Origin: Muraenolepis orangiensis
Taxonomy: Eukaryota > Chordata > Actinopteri > Gadiformes > Muraenolepididae
Length of the DNA: 64,000 bases
Direction of reading: 5' to 3'
Assembly (NCBI GenBank): GCA_027704905.1
Contig: CM051006.1
Coordinates: 9,375,737-9,439,736, forward strand
In this document: positions 27,997 through 39,999 of the stretch, in pieces
Layout of the letters: every line of letters begins with the position of its first letter
Position numbering within the stretch: the first letter of the stretch is position 1
The notes under the pieces: generated by a model
Told to the model about the DNA's origin: nothing
Databases searched by the model: none
Seen by the model: the letters and a program-made list of their open reading frames with translations, nothing else
Translations under genes and position numbers: made by a program

Positions 27997-29070
27997 ATGG
28001 AGGGAGAAATGCAAGAATTGAGGGATTTAGTCGCTCAATTGAGAGCAGACAATGAGAGGATGCAGCAGGAACAGGCTGCGGCCGTGCCTGGCCCTAGTGC
28101 TGCACCTCTCCCTGCTGCTCTGCCACCTTCTGATCCTTCCAGTGCTAGTGCCCCTTTAGCGGAGAGACTGGTTTTTGTGCCCCGAGACCGAAAATGTCCC
28201 ATGTTTAGGGGGAGGTCAGGCATAGGTTTGAATGATTGGATTGAGGAAGTTCAGGCTTGCATGAGAGCGCGCCGTTTGTCTGCCACCGATCAGGCCTTTT
28301 TCTTATTTGACCATCTGGAGGGAGAGGCACGGGACGAGATAAAATATCGTTCTAGTGCAGAGAGGGAAGCCCCAGATAAGATCATTTCTGTGTTACAAGA
28401 GCTCTATGGCTGTTCTGAGTCCTATGTAGCCTTACAGGAAGCTTTCTTCTCCAGACGGCAGCAGGAAGGCGAGACCTTGCAGGAGTTCTCCCTGGCGTTG
28501 ATGAGTCTCATGATGTCAGTAAAGCAACGTGCACCTAGTGACATGCAGAACGCTGAGGTTTTGCTGCGCGACCAATTTGTCGAGCATGTTATTGATGGTG
28601 CACTGCGTCGTGAGCTTAAGCAGGTTGTACGACGGCAGTCTACTGCTACGATACTTGAGGTCAGGGCGGAAGCAATCCGGTGGGAACGGGAGGGTCTGCC
28701 AGTGGGTGGGAGGGCGCGGAGTCACTCTGTCCCTTCGATTCTTGGTCTTCAGTATGGAGTCAGAAGTGGTCCTCCGGTGGTGACTAGTTCACCTCCAGTA
28801 TCTGAGTGGAGCGAGATGAGAGAGATGTTAAAGCTCCAGCAAGAGCAGCTTAACCAACTGACCCAAAGCATTTCCCATTTACAGAGCTCTCAGTCTCATC
28901 AGCGCAGTTGGCCCCCTCGTAGTGGCCCCGTAATCTGTAGACGTTGTCAGCAACCCGGTCATTTTGCCAAGGAGTGCAATGTGGTACTTACTGCTCCACG
29001 TGATCGGCCCTCTTCCTCTGCTCAACACTTTAGCAGGCAGAATTGCTCTGATCTACCGTCGGAAAACTAG
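27997..29070 (+). CDS. Gag of the gypsy element
   Basis: A 357-residue open frame. An N-terminal Gln-rich helix (residues 1-25) is followed by a Pro/Ala linker. A capsid-like region (about 65-235) includes CPMFRGRSGIGLNDWIEEVQ and LLRDQFVEHVIDGALRRELK. One CCHC zinc knuckle, CRRCQQPGHFAKEC, lies at about residues 314-327. Gag would form the particle and bind element RNA. The frame ends TCG GAA AAC TAG. Pol is in the -1 frame and overlaps the gag end by about 18 bases (pol opens at 29052), so a -1 frameshift is the likely expression route. No break is visible. Confidence 0.9.
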   Translation: MEGEMQELRDLVAQLRADNERMQQEQAAAVPGPSAAPLPAALPPSDPSSASAPLAERLVFVPRDRKCPMFRGRSGIGLNDWIEEVQACMRARRLSATDQAFFLFDHLEGEARDEIKYRSSAEREAPDKIISVLQELYGCSESYVALQEAFFSRRQQEGETLQEFSLALMSLMMSVKQRAPSDMQNAEVLLRDQFVEHVIDGALRRELKQVVRRQSTATILEVRAEAIRWEREGLPVGGRARSHSVPSILGLQYGVRSGPPVVTSSPPVSEWSEMREMLKLQQEQLNQLTQSISHLQSSQSHQRSWPPRSGPVICRRCQQPGHFAKECNVVLTAPRDRPSSSAQHFSRQNCSDLPSEN

Positions 29071-32000
29071 CGCCCGCCGAATTGCAGAGCCATAGTTCGG
29101 AGGGTGTAGTCACAGGCTCAGGGTTGGGTTCAGGCTATGTAGGAGAAGCATCGAAGCTCATGTCCTCCTGTCCCCACTTAGATGTAAACATGGGTGGAGT
29201 CAACATTCCTTGCTTGGTAGACACCGGGTCCATGGTGTCTACAGTCACTGAAAGTTTCTTTACTCAGCATTTTGAGCCTTGGGGTCAAAAGAAACTCCAA
29301 TCTTGCCACTGGTTGCAGCTCAGAGCAGCCAATGGGCTGGCCATTCCCTACCTCGGTTACTTGGAGCTAGACATTGAGCTCTGTGGAAAGAGGATGGCAA
29401 GCTGCGGGGTCCTGGTGGTCAAGGACCCTCCTGATGGTGTCTCCGCTGCTGTCCCTGGTATCTTGGGGATGAATGTAATCCGCAGATGTTATCAGGAGCT
29501 CTTTGGCCAGCATGGTTTAGCCCTGTTCTCCTTGCCTCCTGTATCAGGTGCTCCAGAATCTATCATTCACGCGCTTCAAAAGTGCCATCAGGCCAGTGTG
29601 CAGGCCCCTCCTGATGTTGCTGGTAAGGTCAAAGTGCGTGGCCGGAAGGCTTGTCGAATTCCTGGTGGCATGATGAAAATTGTGGCAGCCACATGCTCAC
29701 AACAGTACTCCAGTGGCACTGTATTGTTCGAGCCCTTGGACTCAGGCCTTCCGGCTGGATTGCTCACCTCTCCTGCTCTGGTTCGGGTGGAGGGAGGCAC
29801 AGCATACATCCCCATTGTGAATGTAGGCTCCACCGACGTGTGGCTCTACTCCCGCACCGTGGTAGGCACCTTGGATGAGGTTAAGGTGGTCAACTTACCT
29901 GCTGGTGTCACAGAAGTTCCTTCAGTGGTGGCTACAGTGGCATCACAGGCTCTGTCTACATCTGTACAGGACCATATAAATGCCATGGACCTATCTGCCT
30001 TGCCTGCTGAGGAGCAGTTAGAGGTGCGGTCTCTCCTTACCAGGCACACCTCCATCTTTTCTGCCCACGATGGGGACTTGGGTTGCACCAACCTGATGGC
30101 TCATGACATTCCTCTCCTTGACGACATCCCAGTGAGGCAACGCTATAGGCGCATTCCTCCGTCTGAGTATGAGGTGGTCAAAGATCACATCAACCAACTC
30201 CTTGAAGCACAGGTCATAAGGGAGAGTAGCAGCCCCTATGCGTCCCCCATCGTGCTTGTTAAAAAGAAGGATGGCAGTCTGCGCATGTGTGTGGACTACA
30301 GACAGTTGAACAACAAGACCAGGAAGGACGCTTTTCCACTTCCTCGCATTGAGGAGTCTCTTGATGCACTGACCGGTGCCCGCTGGTTTTCCATTATGGA
30401 CCTAGCCAGTGGGTATAACCAGGTTCCAGTTTCCGAGGCAGACCGGCCCAAAACTGCATTCTGCACTCCATTTGGCCTCTTTGAATGGAATCGAATGCCC
30501 TTTGGACTCTGCAATGCCCCCAGCACCTTCCAGAGGTTGATGCAGCGGATTTTCGGCGACCAACAATGCCAATCCCTGCTTCTGTATCTTGATGACATCG
30601 TGGTCTTCTCCTCTACTGTCAAACAACATCTAGAGAGGTTGGAGGTGGTGCTGGGGAGGCTGAAGCAGGAAGGTCTTAAGGCAAAGCTTTCAAAGTGTGC
30701 TTTCTTCCAACGAGAAGTGCTTTATTTGGGTCATGTGATTTCTGACCAGGGAGTCTCCACCGATCCCAGTAAGATAGAGGTGGTAGCCAATTGGCCGCCC
30801 CCCACTACCGTTTCCAAGCTGCGGTCGTTTCTTGGCTTCGCCAGTTACTACCGGCGGTTTGTGGAGGGTTTTGCCAAATTGGCGGCCCCTCTACACAAGC
30901 TGGTGGCTGAATTGGGAGGCACCAAGACTAGAAAGAGGTCAGAGCGCCTCATTGCTGAAAACTGGACTGAGGAGTGTCATGGGAGCTTTGAGGCACTCAA
31001 AAACAAGCTCACCACAGCACCTGTGCTTGCATACGCCGACTTCTCCCGTCCTTTCATCTTGGAGGTGGACGCGAGCCACTGCGGCTTGGGGGCAGTCTTG
31101 TCACAGGAGCAGGGTGGTAAAGTGAGGCCCATCGCTTATGCCAGCCGTGGTCTGAGGCCCACGGAGCGCAACATGACTAACTACAGCTCCATGAAGTTGG
31201 AATTCTTGGCGCTCAAGTGGGCCATGACAGAAAAATTCAGGGAGTATCTCCTTGGCCAGAAGTGCGTAGTCTTCACAGACAATAATCCACTTAGCCACTT
31301 GTCATCTGCAAAGCTTGGGGCCACAGAACAACGTTGGGCATCCCAACTTGCTTCATTTGACTTTGAAATAAAGTATCGCTCCGGGAAAAGCAATGTTAAT
31401 GCTGATGCCCTGTCCCGTCAGCTCCCGCCTGGGGTGCAAGATCTGGAAGCTATGCTCGCTAGTACCTCCATCCCCAGACCTCTACAGCAAGCACTGCTAG
31501 TGCCGCTGGGCGGAGCCACACAAATGATGGTCACAGCCTTGCCTCATCACACGCCATCAGACATCGGAGCACTCCAGCAAGCGGACCCTGTCCTCGAGGA
31601 GCTCTTGGTGTTCTGGAGGCGTAGGCAGCGCCCAAACCACGATGAACGAAAGCAGATGTCTCGGCCAGCCTTGGCACTTCTTCGTCAATGGGACCGACTA
31701 GCTGAGACTGATGGGGTCCTCTATCGCCAGGTCTTTCGCCCTGATGGTGCTGAGACAGTGTTGCAGTTGCTTGTACCTGCTTCTCTGAGGGAGCAGGTGC
31801 TCACTGAAGTACATCAGAGGCATGGCCACCAAGGTGTTGAAAGAACCTTGGAGCTACTCAGGCAGCGGTGTTACTGGCCCGGCATGTCCTCAGAGGTTGT
31901 GCAATGGTGCCAGTCCTGTGAGAGGTGCCAGGTTGCCAAGGACAACCAATCAGGGTCTCGTGCTTTCATGGGACACTTGCTTGCTTCTCGACCCAATGAG

Positions 32001-33278
32001 ATTCTAGCCATTGATTACACGGTGTTGGAACCTACTAGTCATGGATTAGAAAATGTTCTGGTGATGACTGATGTGTTTAGTAAATACACGTTAGCTATCG
32101 CCACCCGTGATCAATGAGCTGCCACTGTGGCTCAAGTTTTGGTCACAGAATGGTTCTCCAAGTTCGGTGTCCCAGCCCGGATACATTCTGACCAGGGCCG
32201 AAACTTTGAGGGCACACTGATTCAGCAGTTGTGTGGCCTCTATGGCATTGAAAAGTCCCGCACAACTCCATACCATCCGGCGGGCAACGGTCAATGTGAG
32301 CGGTTTAACCGGACCCTTCATAACTTGCTGCGTACTCTGCCTGTATCCCGGAAGCGGGAATGGAACTCCTGCTTGCCACATGTACTGTACTCTTATAACA
32401 CCACCCCCCATCAGTCGACTGGGGAATCTCCATTCTTTTTGATGTTCGGGCAGGAACCGAGGCTCCCTGTTGACTTCCTGCTGGGCAGAGTCCAGGATCC
32501 AGTCGGTGGTACCGTCCATGAATGGATTCAGGAGCACCAGACCCACTTGCAGATTGCCTTCGAAGGGGCCAGAGAGAGGCTAAGAGTCACAGCAGAGCGC
32601 CGAAAGAGGAGCCATGACCAACATGTCCGAGACACCCCATTGAAGGAGGGCCAACTGGTGTTGTTGCGAGACTACAGTGCGAGAGGTCGCCATAAGATAA
32701 GGGATATTTGGAGCTCTGTCGTGTACAGAGTCCTAAAACCACTGAAAGAGGGAGGCTGTGTGTACACAATTGCACCTGCAGATGACTTGAGCAAAGTCAA
32801 ACAGGTCCACCGAATGCTGTTAAAGGCATTGGTTGGAGCAGCCCCCCCAAGTAGTTCTTCTGTCCCCGTCCCAACTCCTCATGACCAACCATTGTCAGAG
32901 GACGAGCTGTCATGCAATGGTGACCTGTTGGTATTGATGCCTGAAGCCCCTCACCCTTCCCCCACCAGTACAGCGGTGCTCACCCGAAACACCCCTCGGT
33001 TGCCTGTCCCACCATCTTATCCGGAAGTTGCTGAGGCCGGCCCTTCAGGGGTTCCTGCTGCAGTTCCAGAGTTACCATCTACCCGCTTGTCTTTTCCAGC
33101 AGCCTCTTACCCTGACGCTACCGAAGTGACAATACGACGGACAACACGGTCAACCGCTGGTCAGCATCCCAATGTACATCATCTTCCAATGCCTCTAGGA
33201 GGTTTGGCACCTGCGGCTCGAAACCCTCCTGGTCCAACATCTAATGCGGTTTCTGTTATTTTTAGACCTTGGAACTAG
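29052..33278 (+). pseudogene. Pol of the gypsy element with one in-frame stop
   Basis: One frame covers the whole region apart from a TGA at 32115-32117, where context suggests a former CGA. Protease has CLVDTGSM (DTG at 29220). RT carries MDLASGYNQVPV and YLDDIVVFS (about 30583). RNase H has FILEVDASHCGLGAVLSQ. Integrase has the zinc finger HQRHGHQG...CQSCERC (from about 31811) and the DDE core, with D in IDYTVLE, D in IHSDQGRNFEG and E in NGQCERFNRTLH. The stop falls inside the integrase core, between the first and second catalytic acids. The C-terminus is proline-rich with no chromodomain that I recognise. The start used is the opening of the frame, since a gag-pol fusion is expected. Confidence 0.88.
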
Positions 33279-33330
33279 GTTTGGTATATTTAGCACTGAT
33301 TGGTCCATCGTCGGGGCGTCGATGCAAACA

Positions 33331-33342
33331 AGGGGGGTAGAT
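33331..33342 (+). promoter_or_regulatory. Polypurine tract
   Basis: aggggggtagat immediately precedes the 3' LTR, the expected site for plus-strand priming. Confidence 0.75.
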
Positions 33343-34659
33343 TGTAGCAGGATAGACTGTTCAGCCCTATCACCACACGGGGCAACCTTTATAAAGAGGG
33401 GTCAGTGTCGCTCTTGCTCCCTCTTGCTCTTTGGCACGAAGGCCACTTCCGGGTTCCGCTGACGTGCTTTCTCCGCTGGCACCGGTGAGTTTGCAGTGGC
33501 TGCCGTTTGTTGTACACCTAGCATGGCAATTAGCCTAAATACTAAATGCATCGCTGGTTGTAGACCCTTGCAGGGATCCTGCAGCCCATGTCTGCTGCCG
33601 CAGTAAATGAAGCTCTCCTGCTGTGTTTGTCTGAACTTGGCCTGATCGGTAGGTAGACCTTCTGCGTGTCATTCTTCCTGAATGTGGTATTATTAAAATA
33701 ACATCACCTTAAAATGTCTGCTAGGCTCTGCGCTGGAAGCGTAATCAAGAAGGACTGCTGTTTTGCCTCCACGTTGGTGTTGCATCCACGGCTACTACGA
33801 CTGTCTTACCTACCTGACTGAGTGTTGCCTGGAAGGCTGGTCTGCCCTCACGGCTGTCTGCACAACTGGCTTGCCTGCCCTATTGTGCTTCACCGTTACA
33901 CTACTGCCTAGCGGGTGTTGGTCTTGGCCTGCATTGTCTGCAGTGTCTTGGTGTCACTGTGCCTTTGTGTCCCCTTGCCCTTCACTACAGGGCCATATTT
34001 TAAACATTGTTATCGTGGACTATTCGATTCATCTCTGTTTCTGATTAGTTATTTTATTTGACCCTGTTGAGTTAAGTTTGTTTTGTTTATTTCATTTAAT
34101 CTCTGTTTCTGATCAGTATTTCGTTGTATTATTGACTTTTTATTGTCTTTATACTTATGTGTTGGTTTGTGTATTAATTTGTGTTGGCTGTTTATCCCCG
34201 TAATTGTGTCTCGTTTGCCCCTCTTTAGTTGCTGAGAGCCAAAGGTGTGGTGCTGGTGTCCCCGGTGGCGGCTTCCCCCCTTTTTGTGTCGTGCTGTGTT
34301 CCCCCTGATTTTGGTGTTCCTTTGTATGAGTGTGTAGGATCACGGGTGCCTTAATTTACTTTGTTGGGATCCCGCTCACCCCCCGTCACCTCCATCCACT
34401 GGTAAGCCTCAGCATCCCTAAAGGGGGATTTCCCCCTTTATTTCCAGTGTGTATGTTCTTATTGTGTTTTCAACAATATTTTAATATAGGAAATAAAACA
34501 TTTGATGAATTGGAACCACGTCTCCTGCCCCTCAGTATTACGAACCTGAGTGCCTTATTGATAGCTTAGAATAATTATTTCCTTGGGTGCAATTCCCAAG
34601 GTGGCGTTGTCTGGCTTCTTAGTTAGTATTTCAAACAATCACTCCCACGTGCCGCTACA
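33343..34659 (+). repeat. 3' LTR
   Basis: 1317 bases, starting tgtagcagga and ending gccgctaca. It has a TATA-like ttataaag at about 33389, absent from view in the 5' LTR because of the gap. Ends 16 bases before APOL exon 4. Confidence 0.95.
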
Positions 34660-35699
34660 TTAACACTTTTCTCAGGATGGACCCAAACTTCAGACTGGTG
34701 AACCTATTCCAGGACGGATCTGTGTCTTGCTTCATCGACCAATTCACAAAGTGCCAAGCCAGAATGTATACGTTCCTTGAAGACTTGGAAGGTACGGCCA
34801 TCCAGCTGGACAGTATGAAGAAGGGCTCTCAGATCTCCTCCATCACTGGTAGCTCAGTGGGGGTGGTGGGTGGTGTTTTATCCATTGTTGGTTGCTCTAG
34901 CCCCTTTTACAGCTGGGGCATCTCTGGGTCTGACCTTGGGTGGGATGGGGCTGGGAATTACCAGTGGAGTCAACAGTGCAGTCACCGGGGTAACAGAGAT
35001 GGTAGTCAATAAAACACAGCAGAATAAAGCCAATGTGGTTTTCAACCACTTCATTGAGGATATGAGTCAGATCCAGGCTTGCCTAGAGGTGGTGGCCAAC
35101 CAGAGGGAGTTGACATTAGGAGCGGATTATTTGGATGTTGTCCAGAGGTTGGGGAAAGTATATTTTAAATCTGCAAAAATGTAAAAAGCATTTGTAAGAC
35201 GTTCTCGGCTCTGAAAGTGCTAAGAAATGAAGAGTTAATCACAAGCACTGGCCGGCTTGCACTGCAGGAGTCCAGGGGTTTATCCAGTGCAGCTAGAGTG
35301 TCCATAGAAGTCACAGATGTAGGGCAGGCAGGGCTTAAAGGAACCCTGGCAATCTCCAAAACAGCCAGGGTTGTTGGTTTCGCTGTCAATGCCCTGTTCA
35401 TTGGTTGGGACATCTACAGTATTTGTAGTGTGAGCATTGATTTGGCTAAAGGGGACAAAAGTGAAGCCTCACAGTTCATCAGATCCAGGGCAAAACTTTT
35501 GCGCTCAGAGCTGGACTTCTGGCAAAGCATGGAGGCCTCATTGCAAACTGGGAAACTAACATCAGAAAGAAACCAAATAATCCTGGAGATGAATCTGGAG
35601 ACAATTGGTGAAAAATAGTGTATCATCTGTTGAGATCCTTACACACCTTTCAGTTAATATGTAAACACAGAATATCGCGATAAAAATAAAGGTAATAAT

Positions 35700-36289
35700 C
35701 AATTTTAAGAATCAAATGTAATTAATGTTTGTGATATAGTGATTACCTATAATCCTGAATATAGCAGAGGTGAGGGGAAATCAAGGTTTATTGATAAGTC
35801 TTCAAATATGTTTATGCCTTTTAAAAGTATATTACTTATTAAGCAAGGTGTGGGAATGTTTTGGGATCTGTATTTTAATCATAATAATAATCAGTGTTCT
35901 AATCAGATTATTATTTGGATGCTAAGATGTTATTTTAAAAGTTATGATCTATCTGCTTGGCCCTGCTTGAACCTCACTATAAAAGGAAATGTCCTGGATT
36001 ACAAAACATGTCCTGGTGGACATCCAGTTAATGAATACTTCTGTGATGACATAGGCAGAGTTTGCGGGCCACGCCCACTACAATAGATGTAATAAAATAC
36101 ATATATATATATATACAATTATTCTAACACCAAAATCTTAATTATATTATCTTTTGTTTTAAATCAATTCATTCATACTAACCTATTGTAACAACCCTGA
36201 GCATTTTCTTATTGTGTGTGCTAATAAGTTGGACAGTGATTGTTTCTTGAATCGTTTTCAATGTAACACGAAATGTTTTAAAAGTGTAC
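35700..36289. other. APOL unit B 3' flank
   Basis: Shared with unit C (48850-49400) and partly deleted in unit A. A frame of 115 residues at 35739 is open, but the unit C equivalent is broken, so I treat it as chance. No gene seen. Confidence 0.5.
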
Positions 36290-39200
36290 TGTTATGTATG
36301 CGTTACATCCGGTGTGACCGGGAGTTTTGAGGTGTGTGAACCGGACACAGTTGTTGTTGTTGTTGACGCCATGGCAGTGTGTACAATAAACGGTCAACCT
36401 AAAAGTCGTAGTTCATAGTCTGATTAAACACTACATTGCCAACGAGGATTATGGATTCTCTCCTCTCACCTCTCTCCCCGCTCCTCTCCTCTCACCTCTC
36501 TCCCCGCTCCTCTCCTCTCACCTCTCACCTCTCTCCCCGCTCCTCTCCTCTCACCTCTCCCCCCGCTCCTCTCCTCTCACCTCTCTCCCCGTTCCTCTAC
36601 TCTCACCTCTCACCTTTCTCCCCGTTCCTCTCCTCTCACCTCTCACCTCTCTCCCTGTTCCTCTCCTCTCACCTCTCTCCCCGCTCCTCTCCTCTCACCT
36701 CTCTCCCCGCTCCTCTCCTCTCACCTCTCTCCCCGCTCCTCTCCTCTCACCTCTCTCCCCGCTCCTCTCCTCTCACCTCTCTCCCCGTTCCTCTACTCTC
36801 ACCTCTCACCTTTCTCCCCGTTCCTCTCCTCTCAAAATGTTATGCTCCGGCGGATCGGCAACAGGCGGGTGAGTCCATCCACCATTACGTGGCTGATATA
36901 AGGGGAATAGCCAGCCTGGCAAGTGTCTCACCAGGGGGCCAACCTCATGGGTTTTGATTTGTTTTGTGAGCTGGGTTTCACCCTGGTGGACAATTCTGGG
37001 GCCGCCATCTTGTCTGTTGGCTCGCTGTGGCAACATCGCTGGCCTGCTCTGTTCAGTGGTTTGGGCTGCCTCACCGCCTTTGACCAGCCCCTCCTCAAGC
37101 CTGGGGTACATCCGGTGATTCAGCCCATACGCCGCCTGCCTCTCGCCCTGCGTGACGACGTCACCGCCGAGCTGCAAAAACTCATCGAGCGCATTGATGC
37201 TTCCCCGTGGATTTCAAACCTGGTGGTGGTGAAGAAAAGTCAGGGGGCCTGCGCCCATGCATCGATCTCAGCGTGCAAGGCTGTGATACCTGACGGGTAT
37301 CCGCTGCCCACAGTGGAGGAGCTAGCCGCACAATTCTACGGCTCTTCCCTGTTCACAAAACTTCGCCAAGGCTACCTGCAGGTTCCGCTGCACCCTGACA
37401 GCCGCAGCCTTACAGCTTTCGTGACGCATGTCGGAGTGTTTCGCTATACCCGCATGCCCGTCGGCCTCAGCTCGGCCCCCAGCTGTTTTCAAAAAATCAT
37501 GACCACCATCTTCGCCAGCATCCCAGGGGTGGTTGTCTTCCTGGACGACATAGTGGTTCATGGTGCAACACCGGCCGTTCATGACGAACGCCTGGCGAGG
37601 GTGCTGGACGTCCTCGCCAGTCACAACCTCACGCTAAATGGGGAAAAGTGCACCTTCGCCGTTCCAGCCATCGAGTTTGTGGGGTTCCGCCTGACCGCCG
37701 ATGGCCTCAGCCCGCTACACTCAAACGTAGAGGCGGTGCTGCGCCTGCCTGAGCCGTCCTGCCCAGCTCAGCTCTCTTCGTTTCTGGGGATGACGGCCTA
37801 CTACCTGCATTTCCTTCCCCAGTACTCCTCGACCACCTCCCCACTACGCGAGCTCCTGAAACAGGACACGGTCTGGGAGTGGACCCCGGCCTGCTCTGCC
37901 GCTATTCGCCAGCTCAAGACGCAGCTCACCTCAACACCGGTGCTCGCATTCTTTGACCTGGCGAGCCCCACGTTCGTGACCTGTGACGCGTCCAATACGG
38001 CAATAGGGGCGGTGCTGTCCCAGATCCAAGGGGACACGGATCCTGTCCCAGATCCTCTCGGTCCCTCAACTCGGCTGAACAGAAATACTCGGTGGGGGAG
38101 CGGGACGCGCTGGCCTGTGTCTGGGCGTGCGAGCGGTGGCACATGTACGTGTACGGGCGACATTTTACATTGCGTACTGACCATCAGGCTCTCACAGCCC
38201 TGCTTGCTACATCGGGGTCGTGGCACAAACTGCTGAGGATCTACCGCTGGTCAGAGAGACTCCAGCCATATGACTTCACCACACTGTTTGTGGTGGCTGT
38301 CCTGCTCTCCCGCGCCACCCCTGCCCCAGAGCCCGGCGCGGGCCCAGACACAACAGAGTCAGAGCTCATACTCACGCTCCTCGCCCTGCTCCAGACCGCA
38401 GTTTCCCTGGAGGACCTTCGGCTCGCGTCGGAGGAGGACCCCATGCTCTCCCGGTTCCGCACTTACATCCGGGAGGGATGGCCTGCAAAGGTCCCAGAGG
38501 CGTTGGCGTCTTTTCATCAGGTCAAGGACGAGCTGACCTGCTGGAACGGTGTCTGCGTGGCCCGGGGCCTCCGCACGTTCGTCGCCATCGACCTCAGGGC
38601 ACGCATCTTGGCTATGGCGCACGAGGGCTACCTGGGTATCGTAAAGGTGAAACAGCGCTGCAGGGATTTGGTGTGGTGGCTGGGCATAGATCGAGATATA
38701 GAGACAATGGTGAAGGAGTGCATGGCCTGCCTGCTCAGTGGCAAAACTGGCCCCCACCCCCACCGCCCCTGCAGCCCTTGCAGTGGCTGTGCGCGCCTTG
38801 GGAGCACATCCAGCTGGACATCTGTGGGGAGCTCCATGGCGTCCCGCACCACCAACGCTTCCTCCTGGTGGCCTACGACCTCCATTCGAAATGGCCAGAG
38901 GTGGTCGCCACGGGGTCCGTAACGGCTCGGGTGGTCACAGACTTTCTCTCCTCTCTGTTTGCTCAGTGGGGCAGTCCTAACGCCATCACTACAGATAACG
39001 GCCCACAGTTTGTCTCAGCTGAGTTCGCCACCTTTGTGGAGGAGAGGGGGATCAAACACATCCGTACAGCTCTTCTACCACCCGCAAGCAAATGGGGGGG
39101 TTGAAAGGTTCAACCAAACCCTAAAGGGGTCAGAGCACACCTGGCAGATGGTCTTCCGTTTTCAGCCGCGCTGCTCCACACCCTGCTTCACTCCCGGGCG

Positions 39201-39998
39201 ACGCCGCACTCAACTACCGGCAGCTCCCCAGCCCTCTTGATGATGGGCCGTGAGCTGCAGCTCCCTTTGGATCGGCTACGGGCCCCGGCGGCCGTCACGC
39301 CAGCAGCAGCACCCTGCAGAGCACCAGGGTCGCAGAGGCTCTGCGTCGCATGAAGCAGCGTTTCGACAAGAGACGGAGGGTGAGAGCGCCTCCCTTCACA
39401 GTGGGGGACTGGGTCAGGATTCACCGTCCTAACCGGGACCACAAGCTGCTATCCTTCTGGATGGTGCCGATGAAGGTCACCGCTCAACTGGGGCCAGCCA
39501 CCTTTCGTCTGGCCGACGGATCACGGTGGCACGCAAGCCGGCTTCGGAAGGTGGCACCGCCCCCCATCGTGGACCCAGGGCCCGGGGAGGACGGGGACTT
39601 TGCTTTCCCTGATGAGCAGTTGCAGGGTCCAGCCGGGTTCCCACCTGAGCCGGTTGAGCCAGTGGTTTGTCCTGAAGCTCGTCCGGCCCGTGTCCGGGTC
39701 AGACCAAGATACTTGGAGGACTATATTGTGAGCTTGTGACTCTCAGGGGTAATGTTCAGAGCATAGTCTGTTGCGTGGCAGAATAATCCACGCTGGTGAC
39801 TGGCAGTCTACCCAGTTCATCTAGAGTTAAAGTTAAAAGTTAATTGGGTTCCTTGTGGGGGGGGGGGGGGGGGTAAATGTTATGTATGCGTTACATCCGG
39901 TGGGACCGGGAGTTTTGGGGTGTGTGAACCGGACACAGTGGTTGTTGTTGTTGACGCCATGGCAGTGTGTACAATAAACGGTCAACCTAAAAGTCGTA
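36290..39998 (+). mobile_element. Degenerate Ty3/gypsy retrotransposon, copy 2
   Basis: Same element and same flanks as 16136-19167. LTR-like repeats lie at 36290-36410 and 39878-39998. The two repeats differ from each other at the same positions as in copy 1, so this copy came from duplication of the host segment rather than new transposition. Confidence 0.82.
36840..39739 (+). pseudogene. Gypsy copy 2 gag-pol remnant
   Basis: Follows copy 1 in sequence, with three main differences. Early RT is scrambled by a 1-base loss and a later compensating deletion at 37236-37280, giving VVVKKSQGACAHASIS before the frame returns. RT motif A also reads FTKLRQGYL without its aspartate. The integrase core is kept (SSLFAQWGSPNAITTDNGPQ, from about 38950) but in a shifted frame and with a stop at 39102-39104. 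The tail frame 39350-39739 matches the copy 1 end. Not functional, but it retains about 659 bases lost from copy 1. Confidence 0.82.
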
Positions 39999-39999
39999 C

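Larger units (their letters stand above)
26501..34659 (+). mobile_element. Young Ty3/gypsy LTR retrotransposon in APOL unit B
   Basis: A near full-length element. The 5' LTR starts inside the gap and ends at 27761; the 3' LTR is 33343-34659. LTR ends form tgtagc...gctaca. A primer-binding site, gag, pol and a polypurine tract (aaggggggtaga) lie in the usual order. Over the comparable 1261 bases I find one LTR difference (a at 27463, t at 34361) and no indel, so insertion is recent. Domain order protease-RT-RNase H-integrase places it in Ty3/gypsy. The base after the 3' LTR begins ttaac, matching the expected target duplication, whose other copy is in the gap. Confidence 0.92.
21096..35618 (+). 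pseudogene. Apolipoprotein-L-like gene, unit B, split and frameshifted
   Basis: Exons equivalent to unit A: 21096-21127 (METDDRTTSL), 22240-22806, 22928-23035 and 34676-35618, with the same splice borders. The first three exons are open. The last exon has a net 2-base loss near 34892 (inside the hydrophobic hairpin) and a net 1-base loss near 35151-35158. The shifted part meets a stop at 35010-35012, so a spliced product would end about 111 residues into the APOL domain. A Ty3/gypsy element (about 8.2 kb) sits in intron 3, ending only 16 bases before exon 4. Intron 3 also holds a DIRS remnant and a Harbinger-type MITE. A truncated protein from exons 1-3 remains possible. Confidence 0.8.

Noticed and set aside
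34677..35012. Unit B exon 4 frame as an independent short APOL gene
   Set aside because: It ends in frameshifted sequence with a stop inside the hydrophobic region; comparison with A and C shows decay.
35739..36086. 115-residue frame after APOL unit B
   Set aside because: The homologous region of unit C is broken by indels and unit A lacks it; no domain recognised.
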